From an uncultured Pelagibacteraceae bacterium (GTDB taxonomy: Bacteria > Pseudomonadota > Alphaproteobacteria > Pelagibacterales > Pelagibacteraceae), in contig CACJZM010000003.1 of NCBI GenBank assembly GCA_902597895.1, positions 1-49,350 on the forward strand: DNA of 49,350 nucleotides. The letters are read 5' to 3'. A model generated the notes under the pieces. It did not search any database, was not told where the DNA came from, and saw only the letters and a list, made by a program, of their open reading frames with translations. The position numbers were made by a program, and so were the translations under genes. Below are positions 11,399 to 18,228 of this stretch, in pieces. Numbering within the stretch: the first letter of the stretch is position 1; each line of letters starts with the position of its first letter.

Positions 11399-12127
11399 TT
11401 ACTTGTAGAAACTAAATAAATTTTTTTTAATTATAAATAATTTGTAAAACATTTTAAAAGAATCAACATAAAGATTTAATTTACTTTCATTCCTATGTAT
11501 CCATGTAACTGGGAGTTCTTTTATTCCATAATTGAATTTTCTAGAGAGCAATACAACCTCGACGTCATGGACAAAACCTGTGTCTTTAATGTTATTAAAC
11601 AAATGTTTTGCTACTTTTTTCTTATATAATTTAAAACCACATTGAGTATCTTTTATGTCTATTTGGAATAGAATTCTTAGTAAAATTGAAAAAAAAATAC
11701 CTAAAATTTTTCTATGAAATTTAAATTCAATTACAGAATTTTTTACATTCCTGGAACCAAAATAAACACTATTATTATCAATAGATTTTTTTTTTATCCA
11801 CTTTTGAAGTTGTAGAAGAGAAACTGAAATATCAGTATCTAAAGTTAAAATCCAATCTTTTTTTGCAGCTAAAATTCCCTTTTTTAAAGCATTACCCTTG
11901 CCTGAGTTAATTTGTATTTTAACAATTTTATATTTAATGTTTTTTTTATTTTTAAAAAAATTTAATACTTTTTTTATTGAGTCATCTGAACTTCCATCGT
12001 CAACAAATATATATTCCAAATTTTTAATTAGATTTCTCTTTTGAAATTTCTCTATATCATCAAATGTTCTAAACAATCTTTTTGTTTCGTTATACATTGG
12101 AAAAATAATTGAAAGAGATTTGATCAT
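11399..12127 (-). CDS. GT2 glycosyltransferase, ALG5/dolichyl-phosphate glucosyltransferase-like
   Basis: This family 2 glycosyltransferase probably transfers a sugar from a nucleotide donor to a polyprenyl phosphate. The GT-A fold starts with SIIFPMYNE, followed by FVDDGSSDDS at 41-50. The metal-binding DTD is at 97-99 and the ALG5-type DTQCGFKLYK is near 160. A hydrophobic segment around 138-153 may lie at the membrane. It overlaps the preceding methyltransferase gene by 4 bases (ATGA), so the two are coupled. The substrate cannot be read from the sequence. It belongs to a glycan gene patch around the tmRNA. Confidence 0.85.
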   Translation of the reverse strand: MIKSLSIIFPMYNETKRLFRTFDDIEKFQKRNLIKNLEYIFVDDGSSDDSIKKVLNFFKNKKNIKYKIVKIQINSGKGNALKKGILAAKKDWILTLDTDISVSLLQLQKWIKKKSIDNNSVYFGSRNVKNSVIEFKFHRKILGIFFSILLRILFQIDIKDTQCGFKLYKKKVAKHLFNNIKDTGFVHDVEVVLLSRKFNYGIKELPVTWIHRNESKLNLYVDSFKMFYKLFIIKKNLFSFYK

Positions 12128-12834
12128 TTTTTTTCAAATACCCCTAAAATAGAAATTCCAAATGGAAAATTTAAAAAATTTATAATTTTACTCTCAATAT
12201 TAAATATTAAAAAAAGTAATAAATTTAAAAAAGAATTTGGTTTTTTTTCAACAGAATCTATGAAATCTGAATTTAGGATTTTATAAATTAATAAAGAGGT
12301 TGAGATTGGTAAAAAAAGAAAAAAATTAAAGTAACTTAATTTTTTAATTCTAAAATCATAAAAAATACTTTTAATTTCACTAAGTCTATATCTTCTATAA
12401 TGACCAAGGATAACATCTTTTTTGGTAAACAAAAATTTATAGGCAGGAACAGTTATCAAAAGTTTCCCATTTTTTTTTAATTTTCTTGATAATTCCTTAA
12501 TTTTTTTTTTATCTTTTTTAATATGTTCAAGTACATCTGCTAATATTATAAGATCATATTTCTTGGATGAAATTTTTTTTATAATTTTAAATTTCTTAGC
12601 TGAATATTTTTTATATAAATATTTTGCTGTTTCTTTGTGAGGCTCATAAATATCTACTTTGCCAAATTTTGATAGCATTCCGACATTCACCCCGCTACCT
12701 GCTCCATAATCTAAAATATTTATTTTTTTATTAATGTATTTTTGTAAGGTTTTTTCAATTATGTTTTTTCTACTTTCAAACCACCAGTGGTTATCAAAAT
12801 TTTCAATATGCCTTTTGTAAACATCTTTCCTCAT
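12124..12834 (-). CDS. Class I SAM-dependent methyltransferase
   Basis: The S-adenosylmethionine motif I, ILDYGAGSGVN, starts at residue 40. An acidic residue ends strand 2 (DIYEPH), and motif II/post-I reads LIILADVLEHI. The segment VPAYKFLFTKKDVILGHYRRY is typical of methyltransferases found in sugar and polyprenyl-glycan clusters. The last 60 residues are hydrophobic (LLIYKIL, LLLFLIF) and could anchor the protein in the membrane. It is translationally coupled to the ALG5-like glycosyltransferase, so a role in the same glycan is likely. The real substrate is unknown. Confidence 0.82.
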   Translation of the reverse strand: MRKDVYKRHIENFDNHWWFESRKNIIEKTLQKYINKKINILDYGAGSGVNVGMLSKFGKVDIYEPHKETAKYLYKKYSAKKFKIIKKISSKKYDLIILADVLEHIKKDKKKIKELSRKLKKNGKLLITVPAYKFLFTKKDVILGHYRRYRLSEIKSIFYDFRIKKLSYFNFFLFLPISTSLLIYKILNSDFIDSVEKKPNSFLNLLLFLIFNIESKIINFLNFPFGISILGVFEKK

Positions 12835-12864
12835 AATTTTGTTTTACAGAAAAAATCAGAAAAA

Positions 12865-12895
12865 TTGTAGTAATTTTAATTAATATAATTATAAT
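12865..12895 (+). promoter_or_regulatory. Candidate promoter of the tmRNA gene
   Basis: TTGTAG (12865-12870), a 19-base spacer and a perfect TATAAT (12890-12895) lie just before the first hairpin of the permuted tmRNA. Transcription would begin near 12902. A second TATAAT at 12884 gives a 13-base spacer, which is too short. The region is very AT-rich. Confidence 0.42.
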
Positions 12896-12901
12896 TACAT
12901 T

Positions 12902-13150
12902 GTTGGTTTTCCAACTATGACGATAAACGAATTTCGTAATAAGCATTGCGGACGTGGGGGCAGTACCCACCACCTCCACCAAAAATATATGGGGGTGAAT
13001 TAGGATCGACGGATGTCTAAAAGTTTTTTTTTCGTTCGGTATTGTTCCGCCGTAAAGGGCTATTTATAATTGCAAATGATAAATTTGCTCTTGCTGCTTA
13101 ATTTTTATTAAGCAACGGGGTTCGGGGCACCTGGCAACAGAACGCCCCTT
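12902..13150 (+). ncRNA. ssrA: Permuted two-piece tmRNA (tag ANDKFALAA)
   Basis: The gene is circularly permuted, as in alphaproteobacteria. The acceptor piece comes first: T-arm GTGGG-GGCAGTA-CCCAC (12954-12970), then the 3' acceptor strand CACCTCC and ACCA, ending at 12981. A 9-base spacer follows. The coding piece starts with GGGGGTG at 12991, which pairs with CACCTCC and gives the G3-U70 pair that marks alanine tRNA. The conserved GGATCGACGG follows. The tag frame at 13072-13101 is A-N-D-K-F-A-L-A-A-stop. It is followed by a hairpin (13095-13114) and a pseudoknot in which GGGGC (13124-13128) pairs with GCCCC (13144-13148). A hairpin (GTTGG/CCAAC, 12902-12915) lies at the 5' end. Exact mature ends are not visible. 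The RNA rescues stalled ribosomes with SmpB. Confidence 0.93.
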
Positions 13151-13154
13151 TAAA

Positions 13155-14441
13155 ATGACTTTTAAAAAAATTTATTTATATTTTCTAATAACAATATCTA
13201 TTATTTCTTATTTTTTAGGATTTTATTTTAGAGAGATATCTAATGGCGCTGGACATACTGATCTACAATTCCATATTTGGCCATTGATAAATGATTTTAA
13301 AGAAAATTATTTAGATACCTTGGAAAATTACTTATTTTATAAGGAAGCTACATTTCCTTTTTTTCATTCATTACAGTCAATACTAAATCCTTTTACAAGC
13401 GAAGTAATAAATTATTGTTTTACAAATACAATATTTAATATGTTTATTCTGATAATTTTTTATTATCTGATTAAGAAAAAAAAAATTTTTTTAAAAAATT
13501 ATGAATTGAGTATATTATTATCTATAATTTTTTTATTGAGCCCATGGTTTAGATCTTCTTCATATTGGGGAATGACAGAAAATTTATCTATTTTTTTTTT
13601 ATTACCAGCGTGTTTTTATTTTTCTAAATTAATAAATAAACAGGATAATATTCAAAGTAATATTCTATTAACTTTATTTATTTCATTAGCTTTATATTCA
13701 AGACAACAATTTATTTTTCTGGCTATTGCTCATCTTGTTATATTGATAGTAAACAAAGATATAAATAAATTCTTTTATTCAGTTTTCATTTATATCTTAT
13801 TATCTATACCTGGACTTTATGTTTATAGTTTATGGGGTGTATTTGAAAATTTAAACAATGCTACATCTGCATCACATTACATATCGTTAAAAAATATTTA
13901 TACAAACGTTCCAAAAATTTCAATAATGATTTTGTTTTATTTAATACCAATTTTAGTATTAAATTTTAAAAAAATTTATGATTCTCTAAAATCAAAAAAG
14001 TTTCTGTTTTTGTTTGGCATAATTTTTGTTGTAGAATTCCTCCTTTTTAAAGGAATTGAGTATCCAAAAAAAGGTGGCGGTTATTTGATTAAATTTAACC
14101 AAATTTTTTTAAATAATAATTTTTATTTTCTCATTTTTTTATCAAGTTTTTTCTTCTCTTTATTGATTTGGAATATTAAAAAAATTGATAAAAGTTTTAT
14201 AGTTTTATTATTATCAATATTTATAATAATAGGTTTGCCAGAGTATATTTATCAAGAGTGGTTTGATCCTATATATTTAATATTTATTTATATTTTATTA
14301 CCAACTTCAATCTTAAAAAATCTAAATCTTACTAGCAGTTTTGCTATATACTTCTTATTTTTTTGGGAGACTTTAATTTTATTCATTGCAATTTCTTACT
14401 ATCATTTTTTCCTCAAAATTCCGTTTTTTTACAATTTTTAA
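13155..14441 (+). CDS. Polytopic membrane protein, possible GT-C glycosyltransferase
   Basis: I do not recognise the family with certainty. The 428 residues form about ten hydrophobic helices. The loop after the first helix reads GAGHTDLQFHIWP, an acidic/His loop like the first periplasmic loop of GT-C glycosyltransferases that use polyprenyl-phosphate sugars. ALYSRQQFIFLA near residue 180 recalls the R-Q motif of ALG10-type enzymes. The neighbours are glycan genes, which supports a sugar-transfer role, but this is inference. An alternative is a flippase or polymerase. Its ATG is only four bases past the modelled tmRNA 3' end with no terminator between, so it may use the tmRNA transcript. It shares a TTAA with the convergent epimerase gene. 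Confidence 0.7.
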   Translation: MTFKKIYLYFLITISIISYFLGFYFREISNGAGHTDLQFHIWPLINDFKENYLDTLENYLFYKEATFPFFHSLQSILNPFTSEVINYCFTNTIFNMFILIIFYYLIKKKKIFLKNYELSILLSIIFLLSPWFRSSSYWGMTENLSIFFLLPACFYFSKLINKQDNIQSNILLTLFISLALYSRQQFIFLAIAHLVILIVNKDINKFFYSVFIYILLSIPGLYVYSLWGVFENLNNATSASHYISLKNIYTNVPKISIMILFYLIPILVLNFKKIYDSLKSKKFLFLFGIIFVVEFLLFKGIEYPKKGGGYLIKFNQIFLNNNFYFLIFLSSFFFSLLIWNIKKIDKSFIVLLLSIFIIIGLPEYIYQEWFDPIYLIFIYILLPTSILKNLNLTSSFAIYFLFFWETLILFIAISYYHFFLKIPFFYNF

Positions 14442-15433
14442 AAAAAATAATAAAATATTTTTAATATACCCATTCTTATTGGTGAGGTTATTTCAGTTTC
14501 GTATTTAGAAAATTTTTTTTTATTTTTATAGGCTTTTAGAGCAGAGATCATCATATCAGAAGTTTTTATTTTTGCTTTTAAATTGTATTTTTTTGTAATT
14601 TTTTTGGTATCCATTACAAGTGAATATTTTAACATTTTAAGGTGATAAATATTAAGTGGTGATATATTAATCTTATTTAAAATTGACAACATATACAATA
14701 ACCCAAAATCTTTAAAAAATATTAATTTTGATTTTGAATTAATTGAATTAATTAATTTTAAATAAAGTTCTTTAAGTGATAAAATCTCTTCACTTGCTAA
14801 ATTATATATTTCCTTCTCATTAATATTTAGACTTTTTAATATAAATTTAATTAAATCATCAATATGAATAAATTGAGTTAAATTATTTCCATTATTAATT
14901 AAAGGAATTTTTTTATTATTTATAATAAAATCAAAAAGTAAGCTTAAGACACCTAACCTTCTTTCTGATACTATCATAGGAATTCTAAAGATGGTCCAAT
15001 TAGCTAGTTTTGATTTTATAATATCATTCTCAGCATTTATCTTAGATTTACCATAAGTTTCAACTGAAAAGGTTTTAGTTTTTTCATTTACTGGATGTCT
15101 ATAATCTTTAACCCAAACTGCAGATGTAGAAAAAAAAATAAATTTTTTTACTTTATATCTTACTGCTAATTGTATTAAATTCTTATTTCCACCTACATTA
15201 GTTTTAAAAATTTTATTTTTTAATTTTGAAGTTGCTGGTTCGCAAGAACAGTTAATTATAACTTTAAATTTATTATTAAAAAAAATTTTTTCTAGTTGAA
15301 ATTTGTCATTGATATCTATCTTTTGTCTACCTTTTAAAGTTTTATCTATTTTAATGAATTTTTTTTTCTTTCTTTTAAAAGTTTCAGATAATTTCTGACC
15401 TAAGTATCCATTTGCTCCTACTAATAAAATCAT
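14438..15433 (-). CDS. NAD-dependent epimerase/dehydratase (extended SDR)
   Basis: This is an extended short-chain dehydrogenase of the sugar-nucleotide epimerase type. The cofactor motif GANGYLG is at 6-12. The catalytic serine region FFSTSAVW is at 101-108, and Y127-x3-K131 (YGKSK) is the active-site pair. The downstream residues VGGNKNL and FRIPM fit the family. The C-terminal 60 residues are Lys/Ile-rich and poorly defined. The nucleotide-sugar substrate cannot be told. It overlaps the next glycosyltransferase gene by 4 bases, so the two are coupled. Confidence 0.83.
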   Translation of the reverse strand: MILLVGANGYLGQKLSETFKRKKKKFIKIDKTLKGRQKIDINDKFQLEKIFFNNKFKVIINCSCEPATSKLKNKIFKTNVGGNKNLIQLAVRYKVKKFIFFSTSAVWVKDYRHPVNEKTKTFSVETYGKSKINAENDIIKSKLANWTIFRIPMIVSERRLGVLSLLFDFIINNKKIPLINNGNNLTQFIHIDDLIKFILKSLNINEKEIYNLASEEILSLKELYLKLINSINSKSKLIFFKDFGLLYMLSILNKINISPLNIYHLKMLKYSLVMDTKKITKKYNLKAKIKTSDMMISALKAYKNKKKFSKYETEITSPIRMGILKIFYYFF

Positions 15434-16149
15434 TTTTTTTGAAAACGAAGTTTCAATAAACCTATCCCATTAGTATAGGCAATTCTTGGTAAATTTTTTA
15501 GTGTATAAATTTTTGTATCTCCTGCAGATCTCTTTCTGTGGTTGATTTTAATTTCATTAAATGAAAAATTTAATGATTTAGCTCTTGCGTTAAATTCCCA
15601 AAAAAAACCATCTGGCATCAAAGGATTAAAATCATTCAATTGAGAATATACTTTTTTGTTCATAAATACATATGCAAAACTAGGGTCTCTTAAAGGAACA
15701 TTAAAAAGTATTTTATATAAAATATAAAAAGTTTTTGAAATAAACCTTCTGTAAGCAAAATCATATCTAGGATATCTATATCCATTTACCAAATCTGAGT
15801 TTTCCTTATTTTGCCAAAAGTTAAAAATATCTTTAGGATCACTTTGACCATCAGAGTCCATTATTAATAAATAATCAGCTTTTGCTTTTTTAATTCCGTC
15901 TATTACAGCTTTTGAGTAGTATTTTCTTCCCTCCTCACTTATCAAATCAATAGGATAAATTTGCTTGAGTTTTTTTAATATATCCTTTGTTCCATCAGTA
16001 CTACCATCCTCGGATAAAATGAATTCAAAGTCTATTTTACCATTTAAAGTTTCAAATATTTCTTTAACTGTATTTTCAATTGAGGATGCTTCATTGTAAA
16101 TTGGCATCAAAATTTGTAATTTTTTCATAGAGGAAAAGAAACTAATCAA
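15430..16149 (-). CDS. GT2 glycosyltransferase, dolichol-phosphate mannose synthase-like
   Basis: This is a second family 2 glycosyltransferase with a GT-A fold: QILMPIYNEASSIENTV, then SEDGSTDGT (46-54) and the metal-binding DSD at 98-100. DGQSDPKDI after the DSD and the later DPSFAYVFMNKKVY segment are like bacterial DPM1-type enzymes that charge polyprenyl phosphate. There is no C-terminal membrane domain. Start choice is open: the ATG at 16149 gives MISFFSSMKK, and one at 16128 gives MKKLQIL, which looks more natural. It is followed by the epimerase gene with a 4-base overlap. Product and donor are unknown. Confidence 0.83.
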   Translation of the reverse strand: MISFFSSMKKLQILMPIYNEASSIENTVKEIFETLNGKIDFEFILSEDGSTDGTKDILKKLKQIYPIDLISEEGRKYYSKAVIDGIKKAKADYLLIMDSDGQSDPKDIFNFWQNKENSDLVNGYRYPRYDFAYRRFISKTFYILYKILFNVPLRDPSFAYVFMNKKVYSQLNDFNPLMPDGFFWEFNARAKSLNFSFNEIKINHRKRSAGDTKIYTLKNLPRIAYTNGIGLLKLRFQKK

Positions 16150-16236
16150 CTTTGCATTTAAAGCAATAATTCTTTATTTGCTTTTTATTTAATTTTCTAA
16201 TGTTTTTTTATTTAAAGATGAATTTTATAGCATATT

Positions 16237-16323
16237 TGGTGCGGCCAGAGAGACTCGAACTCTCATGGAGATTTCTCCACTTGGCCCTCAACCAAGCCTG
16301 TCTACCAGTTTCAGCATGGCCGC
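16237..16323 (-). tRNA. tRNA-Leu(GAG)
   Basis: The minus strand folds into a complete class II tRNA. Acceptor strands are GCGGCCA and TGGCCGC with an encoded ACCA. The anticodon stem-loop is CTTGG-TTGAGGG-CCAAG, giving anticodon GAG. There is a long variable arm (TGGAG/CTCCA) as expected for leucine, and the T-arm is GAGAG-TTCGAGT-CTCTC. It bounds the glycan patch. The CCA end points toward the glycosyltransferase gene. Confidence 0.97.
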
Positions 16324-16332
16324 ATATGTCTC

Positions 16333-16361
16333 AGATTAATTGAATGACAAACATGTTTCAA
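16333..16361 (-). promoter_or_regulatory. Candidate promoter of tRNA-Leu
   Basis: The minus strand has TTGAAA (16361-16356), a 17-base spacer and TAATCT (16338-16333), ten bases before the tRNA 5' end at 16323. Spacing and position are what a tRNA promoter should show. Confidence 0.5.
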
Positions 16362-16378
16362 GTTGGTAAATTTAATGT

Positions 16379-17368
16379 ATGCAAATGACCCCTGAAATTA
16401 AAAAAGCAACCGATCCAATATATAAAAAAATATCTAAAGCTATTCCAGAAATAGAGTGGTCCATACACGCACCATACATTTACAAAATAAACAAATTAAA
16501 AAAAGATAAAAATGCAGTTATACTTGCTCATAATTATCAAACACCTGAAATATATCATGGTGTTTCAGATTTTTCAGCAGACTCACTTGCTCTAGCTATT
16601 GAAGCTGCAAAAACTGAAGCAGATATAATAATTATGTGTGGTGTTCATTTCATGGCTGAAACAGCAAAGTTAATGAGTCCAGAAAAAAAAGTTTTATTAC
16701 CAGATATGATGGCTGGATGTTCTTTGTCTTCATCTATTACTGGTGAAGATGTTAGAGAACTTAAAAAAAAAAATCCAGGCGTTCCAGTAGTTTCATATGT
16801 TAATACGTCGGCGGATGTTAAAGCAGAAACTGATGTTTGTTGTACTTCTGCAAATGCAGTTAAAATTGTTAACTCTCTGAATGTGAAAAAAGTAATATTC
16901 TTACCTGATGATTACTTGGCAAAATATGTTGCTTCTCAAACGGATGTGGAAATAATTTCTTGGAAAGGAACTTGTGAAGTTCATGAAAAATTTAATGATA
17001 TAGAAATAAATGAAATTAGAAAAAATAATCCAGGTATTAAAGTTATAGCTCATCCAGAATGTCCGCCTGAGGTTATTAATGCAAGCGATTTCACTGGATC
17101 TACTAGTGGAATGATAAAATATGTTAAAGACAATCAACCTGAAAAGGTCATGATGGTTACTGAGTGCTCAATGAGTGATAATGTGCAGGTAGACAATCCA
17201 AATGTAAAATTTATTAGACCTTGCAATTTATGTCCTCACATGAAGAGAATTACATTGCCTAAAATTTTAGATTGTTTAGAGAATGAAACAAATGAAATAA
17301 AGATGAACGCTGAAACTATTGAAAAAGCAAGAAAATCAGTTGAAAGAATGACAGAAATAGGCAGATAA
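16379..17368 (+). CDS. nadA: Quinolinate synthase (4Fe-4S)
   Basis: NadA condenses iminoaspartate with dihydroxyacetone phosphate to quinolinate, a precursor of NAD. The start of the first repeat reads ILAHNYQTPEIYHGVSDFSADSL. The three cluster ligands are visible as C114 (AGCSLSS), C199 (GTCEVHEKF) and the C282/C285 pair (CNLCPHM). The 329 residues match the short NadA type. It is followed by nadC after 7 bases. No nadB (aspartate oxidase) or aspartate dehydrogenase gene is in the window, so iminoaspartate must be made from another locus. Confidence 0.97.
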   Translation: MQMTPEIKKATDPIYKKISKAIPEIEWSIHAPYIYKINKLKKDKNAVILAHNYQTPEIYHGVSDFSADSLALAIEAAKTEADIIIMCGVHFMAETAKLMSPEKKVLLPDMMAGCSLSSSITGEDVRELKKKNPGVPVVSYVNTSADVKAETDVCCTSANAVKIVNSLNVKKVIFLPDDYLAKYVASQTDVEIISWKGTCEVHEKFNDIEINEIRKNNPGIKVIAHPECPPEVINASDFTGSTSGMIKYVKDNQPEKVMMVTECSMSDNVQVDNPNVKFIRPCNLCPHMKRITLPKILDCLENETNEIKMNAETIEKARKSVERMTEIGR

Positions 17369-17375
17369 AAACTCT

Positions 17376-18212
17376 GTGTCTAAAATTAAATTAAGTAAAA
17401 ACTTTATAAAGTCTGCTTGTAAACTTGCCCTCAACGAAGATCTATACCCTTCTGGAGATATAACCTCAAACTTATTAAATAACCATGAAATAGCAAAAGT
17501 TAAAATGATATGTAATCAGAAAGGAATAGTTGGTGGTTTAGAATTTGCAAAACAAACTTTTGATTTAATAGACAAAAAAATTAAATTTAAAATAAAAAAA
17601 AAAGAAGGTTCAAAAATAAATAAGAAAGTAGTTGTCGCAACTATTGAGGGAGATCTTAAAAATATTCTTACTGGTGAAAGAGTAGCTCTAAACTTTGTGT
17701 CTCATATTTCGGGTATTGCAACAAAAACAAATGAATTTTTAAAAAAGGTAGGAAAAAAAACTAAAATTTGTTGTACCAGAAAAACAATACCAAATTTGAG
17801 AGTAATACAAAAATATGCTGTCAAATTAGGTGGTGGAATAAATCATAGATTCAATTTAAGTGATGAATTTCTAATAAAAGACAATCACATCGCTTCATCT
17901 AAAAACTTTGAAAAGATAATTAAAAAAGCAATCAAAAATAAAAAAGGAAGAAAAATTACAGTAGAAGTTGACACATTAAAACAATTTAGAAAAATTAAAG
18001 GACTGAAATTTGATACAGTCTTGTTTGATAATATGAGTGTTAAGAATTTAAAAGCTGGTGTGAAATTAGCAAGAAATATATATGAAACTGAGGCATCAGG
18101 TGGTGTAAGCTTAAAAAATATTAAAAAAATAGCAGATACAGGTATTGATAGAGTTTCTATTGGTGAAATTACCCATAGCGTAAGAGCTTTAGACTTTAAG
18201 TTAGAGATTTAA
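17376..18212 (+). CDS. nadC: Nicotinate-nucleotide pyrophosphorylase (carboxylating)
   Basis: NadC turns quinolinate and PRPP into nicotinate mononucleotide. The signature CCTRKTIPNLRVIQKYAV, then GGGINHRFNLSDEFLIKDNH, holds the phosphate- and quinolinate-binding Arg, Lys and His residues. The C-terminal barrel ends with EASGGVSL and SIGEITHS. Its 278 residues are normal. It begins with GTG at 17376, 7 bases after nadA, and no better ATG is available before the conserved N-terminus. Its end faces ppdK with a 16-base gap. Confidence 0.96.
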   Translation: MSKIKLSKNFIKSACKLALNEDLYPSGDITSNLLNNHEIAKVKMICNQKGIVGGLEFAKQTFDLIDKKIKFKIKKKEGSKINKKVVVATIEGDLKNILTGERVALNFVSHISGIATKTNEFLKKVGKKTKICCTRKTIPNLRVIQKYAVKLGGGINHRFNLSDEFLIKDNHIASSKNFEKIIKKAIKNKKGRKITVEVDTLKQFRKIKGLKFDTVLFDNMSVKNLKAGVKLARNIYETEASGGVSLKNIKKIADTGIDRVSIGEITHSVRALDFKLEI

Positions 18213-18228
18213 CAATTGAAAGTTTAAT

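Noticed and set aside
11399-16323. Mobile island with integrase at the tmRNA or tRNA-Leu
   Set aside because: No integrase, transposase, inverted repeats or duplicated 3' end of either RNA gene was seen. The patch is described only as an accessory-looking region.
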